In this document: piece by piece, positions 11,414-22,555 of the stretch
Position numbering within the stretch: position 1 is the stretch's first letter
Layout: the number at the start of each line of letters is the position of its first letter
The notes under the pieces: model-generated
Told to the model about the DNA's origin: nothing
The model's input: the letters and a program-made list of their open reading frames with translations, nothing else
Database searches by the model: none
NCBI GenBank assembly: GCA_003415625.1
Contig: PYIU01000002.1
Location: 558,001-622,000, forward strand
Source of the DNA: Aquanectria penicillioides
Lineage: Eukaryota > Ascomycota > Sordariomycetes > Hypocreales > Nectriaceae
Direction: 5' to 3'
Length of the DNA stretch: 64,000 nucleotides
Position numbers and translations under genes: made by a program

Positions 11414-13496
11414 ATGGCAATTACCAGGTTCTTCTCAGCTGAAAAGTCTGGTGTCAACGTCCATGTGGACCCTGACTCAAGCGATTCAGATACACAGGTC
11501 ATCCATGATGGAGACCTTGCATACACTCGTGTCAAAGGTGGCAATGGGTCCAAACCCTCCTACCAGGAGGCTGTTGGAGCACCTGTCGAGTCCAACTCTC
11601 CGCTAGGATACAACGTTGGCTGGGTCACTGTCATTTTCCTCAATGTGAACATGATGATTGGCACGGGTATTTTCTCCACTCGTACGTATCCCGCTCTGGT
11701 CTCAGTCAACAATGATACTGATCATCCTGAGCAGCGGCAAGCATTCTCAATAGAACCGGCTCTGTTGGGCTTGCTCTCATTTACTGGGTCATTGGTTTCC
11801 TCATGGCTGCAGCCGGGTTGGCCGTGTATCTTGAGCTCGCAAGCTACTTCCCTAATAGAAGTGGTGGAGAAGCAGTGTATTTGGAACAGCAGTACCCGCG
11901 GCCAAAACACTTCTTCCCGATAGCTTTTGCTGTACAATCCGTCCTCTTGAATTTCGGTAGCAGCAATGCCATCGGTAAGAAATCCCCTCACATCGGTGTA
12001 AACTAAAATATTTATGTGGAAACAGTCTTGTCGAATTATGTCTGGGCCATGACTGACAAAACGCCCAGCGAGTGGCAAACAAGAGGAGTGGCCATTGCTG
12101 CTTACACCTTAGCCATTATCTTCGCTGTGGCTAATAACAGATGGTCACTGATAGCATCAAATGTCATCGGAGGCCTTAAAGTTCTGACTTTGATTTTGTA
12201 TGACAACCTGTTCCTATTTCAACTCGCATGTGCTGACATTCCTTTGCAGCATCAGCATCGCCGGATTAGTTGTGCTCGGCGGCAACATCAAACACATCCC
12301 AGCCCCTCACGCAAATTTCCAAAATGCTTTCCAAGGAGACACTCCCAATGGGAATGATTTGGCCAACGCCTTGGTCAGTATTGTTTTTTCGTATGCGGGA
12401 TACAACAATGCCTTCAATGTGGTCAACGAGATTCAGAACCCAATCCCCACATTGAGGAGAAACACGAGCATTGCTCTGATTATTGTATTTGTACTTTACT
12501 TCCTTTGCAACATTGCGTACTTCGCCACTGTCCCCAAGGATGAATTCAGGGAAGCTAGGCAGATCGCCGCATCCCTCTTCTTCAACAAGTTGTTCAGCAA
12601 TAGCAAGGCCGCAGCCAATGCGCTCAACTTCTTGGTCTTGCTTAGCGCATTCGGAAATTTGTTGGCCGTTCTCATTGGTAGCTCGCGATTGATTCGTGAG
12701 ATTGGCAGGTAAGCTACCAATACTCCAGTTTGATAGGTTCAAGTGTTCTAACCGTGTCAATCAATAGACAAGGTGTTCTGCCGTTCACTGAACTGTGGGT
12801 ATCTACGAAACCCTTCGGGACACCTTTAGGTCCCTGCCTGTTGAACTATGCCCTCACAATCATCATGATTGTTGCACCCCCAGCTGGAGATGCGTTCACA
12901 TTTGGTTTGTTTAATCTCTTGTCCGTTCAGGCAACAATAAACTAACTGGCTTGGAAGTTGTCGATCTCTCAACCTATCCAGCTGCCATGTTCAACTTTGC
13001 CTTGGCTATTGGCGTCTATATTCTTCGTAAGCGCCGTGATCGATCTGGAATCGAGCGATCCGAGTTCAAGGCCTGGCATGTTGCAGTCATCTTTTGGATT
13101 GCCGTCCAAGTGTTTGTTCTCGCAATGCCATGGTGGCCGCCAAAGGGTGGTCAGTACGCCGGAGATGTCAGTTTCTGGTACGCCACGTACTGTGCTGTCG
13201 GAATCGCCATGTGAGTCTTACCAGCGATACGGATTTTCATTCTATCTCTTGCTAACCACCACTCCAGCCTTCTCGTATGCGGCCTTTACTATGTTCTTTG
13301 GATGTACTTGCTTCCGAAATGGGGCAAGTACGCCATCAGGACAGAACAGACAGACGTTGGAAATAACGGTGCCAAAACCCATCGGCTAGTCAAAATACCC
13401 CAGTCTGCTCTAGCCAAGTGGGATGAGGAACATGACGAAGTTGGAAATCTACGACGTAGGAACGTGACAGAGTCAGAAAATTCTTCTCAAGTATGA
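11414..13496 (+). CDS. amino acid permease, LAT/high-affinity methionine permease (MUP1) type
   Basis: Plasma-membrane APC-superfamily transporter that imports amino acids with protons; closest by eye to fungal MUP1-like methionine permeases. Exons: 11414-11685, 11742-11974, 12026-12197, 12250-12708, 12768-12904, 12958-13210, 13268-13496, joining to 584 aa without frame loss. A roughly 75-residue hydrophilic N-tail precedes helix 1 with the APC motif MMIGTGIFST. TGSVGLALIYWVIGF, FSYAGYNNAFNVVNEI (family-typical helix 6 region) and RQGVLPF follow, and the C-tail is hydrophilic and charged. Six introns of 50-60 bp all follow GT-AG. Substrate choice between methionine and other neutral amino acids cannot be settled from sequence alone. 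The start codon is the first in frame after upstream stops and has AAAATGG context. Confidence 0.9.
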
Positions 13497-13631
13497 ATGC
13501 GCCGGTTCAAGAAATTGGTACGATGTGGTCATGTACTAGTAAACAAACTCATTCAATAAAGTTCAACCATGTAAGAATCAAAACTGTGTCCAACCATGAA
13601 CTCTGAATGGTAAGTTTCCGCATATGCGTGC

Positions 13632-13902
13632 TCAACTATCTATACCTTGGGTTTCGTAAAATACCCATTCCTCCGCTTCATTCATAAGATTAGCGCACAG
13701 GATAGTACCATCTTCAAGATAGATGTCCTGGGCGCTCTCGCTGAAAGCTGACTCTCCCCACCGAAACTCGCCATCGATGTTTCCAATGAAATCATCTAGG
13801 AACATCTCAGAACTTTGATATTCGCCGTCTTCTCTCAGGTAGTCAGCGTAGAGGACTAGGTTATCAATAGGAAGATTAATGCTAGACGCTGAAAAAAGAC
13901 AT
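13632..13902 (-). pseudogene. cyanovirin-N homology (CVNH) domain gene with one apparent frameshift
   Basis: Reading the minus strand, an 80-odd residue stretch has the two-repeat CVNH pattern. Repeat one runs from NLVLYADYLREDG to the conserved (L/F)DDFIGNIDGEFRWG; repeat two has SAFSESAQDIYLEDGTIL followed by CANLMNEAEEWV. CVNH proteins are small carbohydrate-binding lectins of filamentous fungi, usually about 100 aa. An ATG at 13900-13902 begins M-S-F, as many CVNH proteins do, but a run of six T then puts the rest out of frame; five T would give a continuous frame of 89 codons. So the gene is either truly broken or carries a homopolymer error. An upstream exon was looked for; the only GT-AG option would be a 20-bp intron, too short. 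Family assignment is by pattern recognition. Confidence 0.68.
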
Positions 13903-14688
13903 TCTTACAACTGAATATGGAAAGGAAAGCTTGTAAATTCATGCGCAGACTCAGTTCGAGAAGTTGATACTAGGGACATTTATAGCCTATTCTAGGATAG
14001 TGCCATACAAAATGAACTCCGATATCTCTTTCACGGGCTTTTTTTTATGCCAACTCCTGTCATCTCTGATCTCACCTCGGCCAAACGGTTGACACGGCAC
14101 GATCCTTGGACATGTGGATCGACACTTGGTGGAACAAGAGTAAACTCGGAGTTCGGATTGAAAAGCATACCCGATTGTCAATTCAACATCATCATTACAT
14201 AAAAAAAGCTCATGAGGGTAAGCCACTAGCTAGGATGCTATGATACCATTTATGCTAACTGTGTATGCATGACCACGTCGGTATGACAAGTCGGAGTAAT
14301 CTCTGTCACCTTGGTTTTAAGCCGCGGTGGAAGTGGCACAATTCGCTCATTTACTTTTATTTCCATTCGCTAATAGTAATTACCTAACCCAACAATACTC
14401 ATGTTGTTCTCCGAAGAATCCTAAAAGTACAGCAGAGACATTCACGCCCAATTGGTTGATCCGTGTTTTGTCCTCTTGAAGGCTAAACGGGGCACGATGG
14501 AGGCCAGTCGGCAAGATCTCATTTCATCTGACCTGGGGCACCATACTCACCATATATCGTATCACATGATGTTGACAGACATTAGGTAGTTGAACTTGTA
14601 GATTTTGAACAAAGGCTTAAGAAACCTGGATATTCTATTAAATCATTGGATATTATTTTCTTTCTATTCTAATCCTTCGATGATTTAT
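13903..14688. other. intergenic, nothing recognised
   Basis: About 790 bp of moderately AT-rich DNA between the CVNH gene and the SDR gene (both leftward). It contains the upstream region of the CVNH gene and the 3' flank of the SDR. No family-like frame is visible. Confidence 0.55.
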
Positions 14689-15737
14689 TTACGGAAGCAC
14701 ATAGCCGCCATCCAGAAGCACATCACTACCTGTCATATAGGTGGAGGCATCACTGGCAAGGTAGAGATAGAGACCCTTGATCTCCTTTGTATGACCTTGT
14801 CTTCCAAAGACGGACATACGATAAGCTTCATGGATGGCAAGTGGGCTGGCTCCCATTTTAGTGTTGAAGAAACCAGGCGAGACGATGTTGACCCGAGCAA
14901 ACTCCCTCCACTCTCGAGCCAAAGATTTGCCGAAATGGGTCACAAAGGCCTTTGTGGCATTGTACACTGGCTGATCTACAGGCACATTTACAATATGGGC
15001 GCTCATGCTTGAAGTTATGATGAGGTTTCCGAAACCCTGGCGCTGGAACACCTCGCCAACATACTTTGAACAAAATACCACACCATCGACTGTGGGGTGA
15101 TTAGCTGACGAACAAGTACCGGTACTGAGCACAGAGGGGTACCAACCGTTCACAGTCATCTGCTTTTGGTACTCTTCCAGGGTCTGTTCCAAAATTGGCT
15201 TGGAGATGGCCATTCCTGTACCTTGTCAGTGCGGAGATGGGACAGGGATCCCGGAAAGTCTGACCTGCATTGGCGATGAAGACGTCAACCTTGCCAAAGT
15301 CGTTGACGACGTCTGCAATAGCCTTCTTAACCTGGGACGAATCCGAAACTGCGTATTATTGTGAGCTACAACACCGTCGCTATGTGCTTGGGTCTTAGCG
15401 CACCATCCACCTTGTATGCGACTGTCTTGACTCCATGGGTTTGTGCCAGTTCCTGAGCTTTCTCGATAGCAGCATCATTGCTTAGGGAAGCTCTTGTCAA
15501 CAGCGAATCCCACGGAAAGGGCCAGAACAGAACTCACGAATTATACCACATGGCTACGCTGCCGTTTGCTTCTGCCATTGCCTCCGCGACAGCCAAGCCG
15601 ATACCGTCAGCAGCCCCCGTGACGATAATCACCTTGCCTGAGAGGCGAAACTGCTCCAAAACATTGGACGGAGTGTCGGGAATGGGACGAGGAAAGCCTT
15701 CCCGAGGCTTTCCAGATTCCTCTATGCTCATAGACAT
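14689..15737 (-). CDS. NADP-type short-chain dehydrogenase/reductase (sorbose/L-xylulose reductase-like)
   Basis: Classical SDR of 276 aa. Exons on the minus strand: 15538-15737, 15404-15480, 15265-15348, 15147-15215, 14689-15089; all junctions keep frame with GT-AG introns of 50-60 bp. Visible motifs are the cofactor loop TGAADGIG (residues 40-47), NAG (119-121), the catalytic serine in TSSMS (169-173), YNATK with Tyr186 and Lys190, and the C-terminal signature LLDGGYVLP. The WYNSNDAAIEKA stretch after strand 2 resembles fungal NADPH-dependent mannitol dehydrogenase, sorbose reductase and L-xylulose reductase, which interconvert ketoses and polyols in the cytosol. The precise sugar is not determinable here. 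The start M-S-M-S at 15735-15737 gives the short N-terminal extension typical of this group. Confidence 0.92.
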
Positions 15738-17521
15738 TTTGGTATTTGGTACTTTCCAAAGGCTCTATCAATCACGGCGGCGTCATTAAAAGTTGAAGTC
15801 GCAAGTTCACGAGCGGGGCTGGAGATGTTCAACCCCAACCCCGCCCCCGCGCGTGCTGTCATCACGGCGATCTCGCTGGCCGTCGCCTACATCCAGGTTT
15901 CCTTGAGCGGGTTAGGTCGAACTGAAGACGCGACCTATGGGAGATGCGAGTGGCCTCGGATAAAAGATTCAGAACTGCCAATGCAAGTTGTGATTGCCTT
16001 CGCCTCATCTTCGTGTAAGCGCACCAACTCCGATCAAGCTCAAAGAGGAGAAGTTGGGGGGGGAATGATTGGAGTAACGCCAGGTGGGGGCAATCTGTGA
16101 GCGTCTGCAGAACAAACCCTCAAAATTGACATATCGAGTTAGTTGTGCGTAGACTGTGCTGGTGTGTTCACCAGCCATTTTATGAAGAAATTGGGACGAA
16201 AAGACACGGAGTAATTCTGTCACTTTGTACATGCCCATACCCTATACCTAGTGGCGATGGACGAACGAAGGGGTACGAGGAAGAGGAAGAGGGTCTGGTC
16301 AACCACGGAATCACAGCCGGTCGGCGTCAAACTCCCCTAAAAAAAAACAGCCCTTGACTGTCAAGCGAGTTCCAGAACTCTTCCAGGCGATCAGTCATTT
16401 CAGCCGTTTCTCGCACCCACGGCCCGGTCGTAGCCGCTCCTGACCCGCCCCCACCGGCATGACATTGGCGTGTCTTGTGGAATGAGTCGGTGGGGGCCCG
16501 GTCGCTCTCAGCCCGCAAGATCACGAACATACCCAAAGCTCACGGTAAACATTGCACGAGTTGGGGAGCCTTACGTATCTCGTTGCGCACACCACGGTGA
16601 GATGTCACATGGAAACAACAAAACCCGGGAAGCTTCCGGAACGGAGGGACCTGGCCCATTAGTCAAGCTCCCCCAGCAAGGACGGGTTTCGGTCATCGGC
16701 CTTGACGCCCAAGCCGAGGAGTTGGGGCGAAGTCGAGAAAATCAGTTGTTAAGGCTGAAAAAAACATCGAATCCGGGGGCTTATTTCCGGCGAGTTCATC
16801 ATGTCAGGCTCCCTCTGGGCGATTGCGTGAAGGCTTGATTGGGCGTGGGAGCCTGAAGCAGAGATCTGGATGAGACGCCACCCCAGAACCTTGGCCACTT
16901 CGGCGGTTTGTTGACCGAAAATCGCCGCTGACTAAGGCACATTTTCCTTTATTTTTTTGTTTACCAGGCCACCTGGTCGTAGTATAGCATGATTCGACTG
17001 CCCCAGGAACAGGGCCGTCGCTAGGGGCTTGAGGCTCTCGATGCGGCGCGAGAGAAAAGGAGATGGAGGGAAAACTAAACATATTTCAGCACGTCAAAGA
17101 GGGCGTCGAGGAGGGAATGGGCCATTTCAATCGGCTTTCAAAGCTCTTTTCCCTTGGGAGATGCTCGAGATCGAGCGGCCGTGGTCGTGGGATCAAGGTG
17201 CTGCAAGCTTGGGCGTATTTTGTGGGGGAAAACAAAGTCTTGCCTTTACATCGGGCTTCGGTACTTTATCATTTCACGCGACGGGCCTGTCCGCCGCAAG
17301 ATCATAACGAGATGCCTCTTACGACCGACTCCACCGCCCTTTTCTTTTATATTAGATCCGGGACCCCCCAAGGGACAAAGAGATCTGGCATGTCCTTCTC
17401 CAGATTATAATCTACAAGATCTTTCCGGTTCCCACCTTTTCGTCCCTTTGTAGACCAGACCAAGACCTTCACCCACCACGACTTTCCCTTCCTTGTTATA
17501 TTCCCCGTTCTCTCATCAGTC
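15738..17521. other. intergenic, divergent promoter region
   Basis: About 1.8 kb separating the leftward SDR and the rightward SNG1-like gene. It is GC-rich near 16040-16500 with G/C runs but no family-like frame. The last 120 bp before 17522 is pyrimidine-rich, as fungal 5' leaders often are. Confidence 0.6.
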
Positions 17522-18820
17522 ATGTCTCTTTTCCCGCCCCGGTCGTCAGACCGAGAGCCTCTTCGTTCTTCATATTGGAGTAAGAGATGGGTAGGATTTG
17601 TCATTCCTGTCGCCGCTGTGAGCATCATCCTCCAGCTGCTCTTCCTCGGCAACATGTCGTACCTCTACGGCGTCTTGTTCAAGTCGGGTTCTCGGTCACA
17701 CGCACTCAAGATCCTTGCCGTCGACTACGACGGAGGAGAGATTGGCCAAGCTCTCTCGGTGGCTTATCAGTCTCTCAAGGGACCTACGTTTCCTACCCTC
17801 GAATTCCACTCGATATCCGACTATCCAACACCCGAGCTCCTCATGGAGACGGTCTGCAAGGAGGATTACTGGGGTGCGGTATTCACCCACTCAGAGGCCT
17901 CTGACAGACTAGTGGCTGCCATTAACGGCAAAAATACCACCGCATACGATCCGAAGAACACCATCTCCTACACTTACCTTGCATCATACTATCCAATCAT
18001 CGCCACCTCTGTCATCGAAGCCAACATGCAGACTTTGATTTTGGTTGCGTCCCGGACCTATTACAGCGTCGCAACCAAGACATTTGCTGCTGTCAATCTC
18101 ACCAACCCAATCAGCGCCTCCGCATTCCTCAACCCCATCCAAGCCTCATCCGCCATTGACATGCCGACAAACCAGGGTACCAGGGTTCTCCTCAACACCG
18201 TCTCCATGGTCATGCCCACCCTGATGCAGTTCTTCTTCCTCATGGCAATGAACGGAATCTTCCACGAAGCCGGCGTCTTCAGCAAGCTCTCAAAGCGAGA
18301 TACTTACTTGATCCGACTAGTCATCAGCAAGGTTTATACTTGCCTCTGCGCCATTGGAATGGTCGGGTACATCTGGGCCTTCCGAGAGGACTGGTCCGTC
18401 ACAGGCAGCCAGTTCGCCGAGACTTGTATGTGTCTCTGGCTCTACATGGAAGTATGCTACCTCGTCATGGATACCGTGATTGAAGTCGTATTCCCAATGA
18501 AGTTCTTCCCCTTTTTCATGTTGACTTGGATCATCATCAATGTGGGTAGCACCATCTACCCGTTCCCCCTCTCCGCCGGTTTCTATCGCTGGGGCTATGC
18601 CTTGCCCTCGCACAACATGTGGACTCTGTTGATGGAGATCTGGTCCGACGGCTGCAAAATGCACAATGAGGTTGCCCTGCCAGTGCTTCTAGCATGGTGG
18701 GTTATTGGCCACGTCACCAGCGCGTGGTCTGTTCGACAGAGGTGTCTTGCCACGGAGGGCGTCCCCGTCGAGAAGCGCATGGATACGGAAACTTCCGAAA
18801 GCTCTACAGAGCGCGTGTAA
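17522..18820 (+). CDS. SNG1/DUF3533-family membrane protein
   Basis: Single-exon gene of 432 aa related to yeast SNG1 (nitrosoguanidine resistance protein; DUF3533), a plasma-membrane protein linked to resistance and lipid asymmetry. Architecture matches: one membrane segment near residues 23-50, a long extracytoplasmic loop with several N-x-T/S sites, then about five C-terminal helices (near 227-250, 268-288, 302-325, 330-355, 392-412) and a short charged tail. Within the last helices, the stretch around FPLSAGFYRWGYALPSHN is typical of the family. The gene converges with the Zn2Cys6 regulator downstream, 254 bp away. The molecular activity is not established for the family. The start is chosen as the first ATG, directly after a TC-rich leader. 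Confidence 0.88.
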   Translation: MSLFPPRSSDREPLRSSYWSKRWVGFVIPVAAVSIILQLLFLGNMSYLYGVLFKSGSRSHALKILAVDYDGGEIGQALSVAYQSLKGPTFPTLEFHSISDYPTPELLMETVCKEDYWGAVFTHSEASDRLVAAINGKNTTAYDPKNTISYTYLASYYPIIATSVIEANMQTLILVASRTYYSVATKTFAAVNLTNPISASAFLNPIQASSAIDMPTNQGTRVLLNTVSMVMPTLMQFFFLMAMNGIFHEAGVFSKLSKRDTYLIRLVISKVYTCLCAIGMVGYIWAFREDWSVTGSQFAETCMCLWLYMEVCYLVMDTVIEVVFPMKFFPFFMLTWIIINVGSTIYPFPLSAGFYRWGYALPSHNMWTLLMEIWSDGCKMHNEVALPVLLAWWVIGHVTSAWSVRQRCLATEGVPVEKRMDTETSESSTERV

Positions 18821-19074
18821 ATTGCGCTATTATATTTAAGTTTCATAAGATTTGCAGGGCGGCGTTGCGGTGATTTGTTGGGTTTAATACGGTCAATATC
18901 AGCCTCCAATAGAGGACACCATAGACAGCGCTGGGTTCAGATTTCAGTAGTTCACACATCACATATTCCGGATAGTTCAAAATAGAACGGGCATGGTAGT
19001 CTAATGTCTTGCATCAAGAAGTTTTCCAACTCTAGAGCGCTTGAATTTATGTGTCTTTATTCATGCGTCTATCA

Positions 19075-20735
19075 TTACCATGTAAGTTCCTTTCCTTCTC
19101 CCCACTCTCTAGAGCCTTGCTGCATAGTCTTCATGTAGATCCTCCGGTGTTCTATATCAATGCCAACGCGCATATTGCAAACACGAACCGAAGTGGGAAC
19201 GTCTTCCAGATCACACACCTCGCCGAGACCCATTTCTTCAACCTCCATCACCTTTTGCGCCACGCATGCAGCGCCTAAACTATCCCAGACTGCCTCCCGC
19301 CGTGGAGAAGCTCTCAGCATCTGGATTGCCTGTCTTCGGATTTTAGGGTGACGGCATTTGAGCCCAACGTAGTACAAGAGGGGAACAACTCCAATATCCA
19401 CCGTAAATTTCGTGGATGAAGAGGAGAGAAGTCCCTCGATTTTGCTCACGATGTCTTTGAATTCGGGCAGAAACTTGTCAAAGTTTCCTTCGTCGACATT
19501 CAGGCTGGCAGTGAGGAGGATCCTTGCGGTGCAATGCCAAAGAGTCATGATTATCGCCGGCGCGCTGGTGGCCTCATCCGCTTCCTTTGTTGAGAGATAG
19601 GTGTCAAAATTCTGCGACCATTGAGTGAGTCGGCGGGCGACATCCCAAATTCTGTCATAGTTGGCTTGGCCAATGGCCTTCGGAGCCACAGTCTCTGGTA
19701 AAGCATCGGCCAGGAGGATGTCCAAACTGGACCTGGCTTGTTCGAGATTGTCGAAAGGATAAATCTTGTCTTGAACATCCAACACCAAGTGCCAGGGTTG
19801 GAACATGTTAATTGGCATGCTACGAGTCTGCAACACCAGGCTTGTGCACACTGGGTGTAGTCTTTTTCGAATTAATTGGCCGCTGGGAGACGACAGCGAT
19901 GTGCCATTTAGTCGTGGGGTGGTGCTCTTTTTCCATTGAGACATTATTGAAAGGCTGCTCCATAGATGGGTTTGGGCAGCAGAGTAGTCCCCTCGCAGCC
20001 ATTCAAAAGCGACGCAGAGAATGGAACACATCAGTGTGATTTCGAGATCAGCCCAGCCGTGTGTGGAGATGTGACTGTTCAGAAGGAGGATCCCTGTAGA
20101 ATATTCTTTGATAGCTTGCTGCCTTAGTATCTTCGCGGGCGATGTGTGGCTGGCTCCGGCATTGTCCTGGTGGAAGCTCTCGTGGAGCAATCCAAGGGCC
20201 ACCACCATTTGCTGCACACATTGCTCCCGGCGACTGACTTGCAGCACAACAGTGCTCCAGAGATCGCTGTCAAAGTACCCTGCAAACTCCAGAGCTGTGT
20301 TCTGTTGAAAGAAGTAAAGCGAGCGGCCAGCCTGCGGGTCAAGCGAGATGCTGAGGCCGCCCAGGTCCGTCAACAAGGTGTGAGACTGGGGCCGGGAGAT
20401 CAGCAACGACGCCCCCGGCCCGTCCGAGTCCTGTGAAGGACTATTGCTAGTCTTTGTGGGATATCCGTCACATTCCCGGCCAGTCTTTGTGCAGCGGTCG
20501 CAGAACGGACGCACCAAGTCGCACCGGACGCGGCGTATCCTATCAGCGAGCAGCTTGTAAGCACCGAAACAAGCGTCAACCAGGTTGCGCCAGCAAAAGC
20601 GGAATCAAACAGCACAACCTGCTCCGACATAAGGCTGACTTACCGACAAACTCCACAGCCGAGTCTAGATCGGGTATGTTTTGCCCGCTTCCGCGGAGCC
20701 TGTGGCGGACGAGCATCTCCCGGGGCCGATGACAT
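19075..20735 (-). CDS. Zn2Cys6 transcription factor
   Basis: Fungal binuclear zinc-cluster regulator, 518 aa, two exons (20644-20735 and 19075-20539; 104-bp GT-AG intron splitting the zinc cluster). After splicing the cluster reads CX2C-X6-C-X6-C-X2-C-X6-C: CGVC, RIRRVRC, DLVRPFC, DRC, TKTGREC. This is the canonical DNA-binding form, preceded by a basic stretch PRKRAKHTRSR. The remainder is the fungal-specific regulatory domain with leucine-rich helices and conserved aromatic patches (for example WHLVLDVQDKIYPFDN). The first ATG at 20733-20735 gives the usual short N-terminus. Target genes are unknown; the neighbouring RTA1-like, SNG1-like and MFS genes are candidates by position only. Confidence 0.9.
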
Positions 20736-21399
20736 GGCGTTCTCTCGACCAATGTGTCAACGTGTCCGTCGTGCTGGTCTGATTGAGATTGGCCGAATAG
20801 ACGAAGAGGCGTGTGACGCAGCCCAAGGCGGCAGAGCGAAGAGCTGCAACAATGATGGAAATGAGTTGGTTGGGATCAATGACGTCTCCTTCACCTGGTG
20901 GAAGTCCTGATAGCGGAACTATCGGCCATCTCGCAGTGACTCGAAACGTGTCTCGGGGGTCCTCAAAGTCCGCACCCGCCCAATACGGCTCCGTGGTGGG
21001 CTTTCGTGGCTGGAAGAAGCCTGGTTGTAATTGGTCGGTTCGTCTAGAAACCAATGGTGCAGCTTTGGTGAAGGGGCCGGGTAATGAGCTGGATCCTTGC
21101 AGACTCCACATTGAAGGTCCCAGTGCTTCACAGCCACAGACACGCGGATTGAAATAAGAATGCTGCCAGAGTCCTCAACATCACCAACGCCAAGGTGGTC
21201 GCGAGCGCTGTCTAATTGGTTAGCTCGTCTGCAGGCCATAGCCTCCTGTGTGCCTTTTGATAGTCATGCCAGCTTATAAGTCCACACATCTTCTGCAATA
21301 CCTTGTTTAGATTTACCATGATCTGCAACGCCGTGCTCGTTTCCTTTGTGTCGTTTCTCCCACTGCTTCAGCACCGCTGGTACGAGTCCTTCCTTCAAG
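20736..21399. other. intergenic, divergent promoter region
   Basis: About 660 bp shared by the leftward Zn2Cys6 gene and the rightward RTA1-like gene. A GC-rich open frame on the minus strand (20665-21111) overlaps the regulator's first exon and lacks recognisable features. Part of 21319-21399 may encode the N-terminus of the RTA1-like protein in another frame. Confidence 0.5.
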
Positions 21400-22368
21400 A
21401 TGACTATGGATATTCCCAACCTTGGGGCTAACGCCTTCTTTCTCGCCTGCCATGCCACGCTTCTCATCCCTCAGATATTCTTCGGGATTCGGCACAAAAC
21501 ATGGGGTTTTTCCTTCGGCATGTTTTGCGGCCACATTCTTGAAATTCTCGGATACATTGCCCGAGTGCAGATGCATTACAAGAAAGATAAATTTCTAACG
21601 TGAGCACTCAAGCCCATGAAGTGAAGTCTAGAGTCCAAGTCTAACGGGAATATGCTAGATATATCGTCACATTGACAATTGCACCGGCCTTTTTCAGCGC
21701 TGCCATCTACCTCTGTCTAGCCCGCATCATTTCCGTGTATGGACAGAAGCTTTCCCGATTTAGCCCTCGAACATACACCATTACTTTCATGATATGTGAC
21801 TTTCTCGCTCTGATCTTTCAGGCTGCTGGAGGCGCAATTCTTGGTGGGAAAAATCTGGATCTGGTGGATGCGGGCCTCGCCATCATCAAAACTGGTCTCG
21901 GCGCCCATCTGGCCGCCATTGCCATCTTCGTCATCATGGCAGCAGAATTTGGATTCCGAACATACCGAAACCAACACCAGTGGGACCCCAAGTTTTCAAA
22001 CTTGCAAACATTGCGCAAGTTCATTTCATTTCTCATCGGTAATTCATCTTGTCTAATGCAATCTCAACCTGTTATCTAACCATCACTCAGGTCTCACCGT
22101 TGCCACACTCTGCATCTTGATCCGAACAGCTTTCCGTGTGGCCGAACTCCAAGATGGTTTCCACAGCAAGCTCGCCAATAACGAGACTGCCTTTATCGTG
22201 CTTGAAGGCGTCATGGTGGTCTTTGCAGCCATCGCGTTGACTGTTTGCCACCCTGGTCTTGCTTTCCAAGGGCGCTGGGCTGAGGCAGACTTTCAACTCC
22301 GAAAAGATGACAAGGGCGGTCCGTTCGAGAAGGCAAATTCGGAGCCTGTACCTTTGTCTTCGGTATAA
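21400..22368 (+). CDS. RTA1-like protein (lipid-translocating exporter family)
   Basis: Seven-helix membrane protein of the fungal RTA1/RTM1 family, implicated in 7-aminocholesterol resistance and lipid transport. Exons 21400-21599, 21659-22038 and 22091-22368 give 285 aa. Hallmarks are PNLGANAFF at the start of helix 1, GFSFGMFCGHILEILGYIAR in helix 2, APAFFSAAIYLCLARII in helix 3, a D-F-(x)n-QAAGGA segment in helix 4, and LTVATLCILIRTAFRVAEL with the family's RxxFRxxE-type motif. A hydrophilic tail ends the protein. The chosen ATG leaves almost no N-terminal domain. The preceding 81 bases encode, one base out of frame, a family-like lead-in ending DDYGYS that should connect directly to PNLG, so one base may be missing near 21415. 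Confidence 0.88.
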
Positions 22369-22555
22369 TTCGCAGGTTTTGGCATGAGAAGTAAAAAGTG
22401 GGATGGGGGCCAACACAGTACCGCATGATCACTTATTTTAGATTGAGTTCTTACATCATCAAGAATACGGTCACGGACAACACATAGAATGGGTAAATAG
22501 AGACGCAAATTGACTGAATTGGACAGATTCGTCTTTAGCGTTATTGAAAATGATA

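Noticed and set aside
20665..21111. 148-codon frame overlapping the Zn2Cys6 first exon
   Set aside because: The overlapping minus-strand exon makes a perfect zinc cluster; this frame has no family features.
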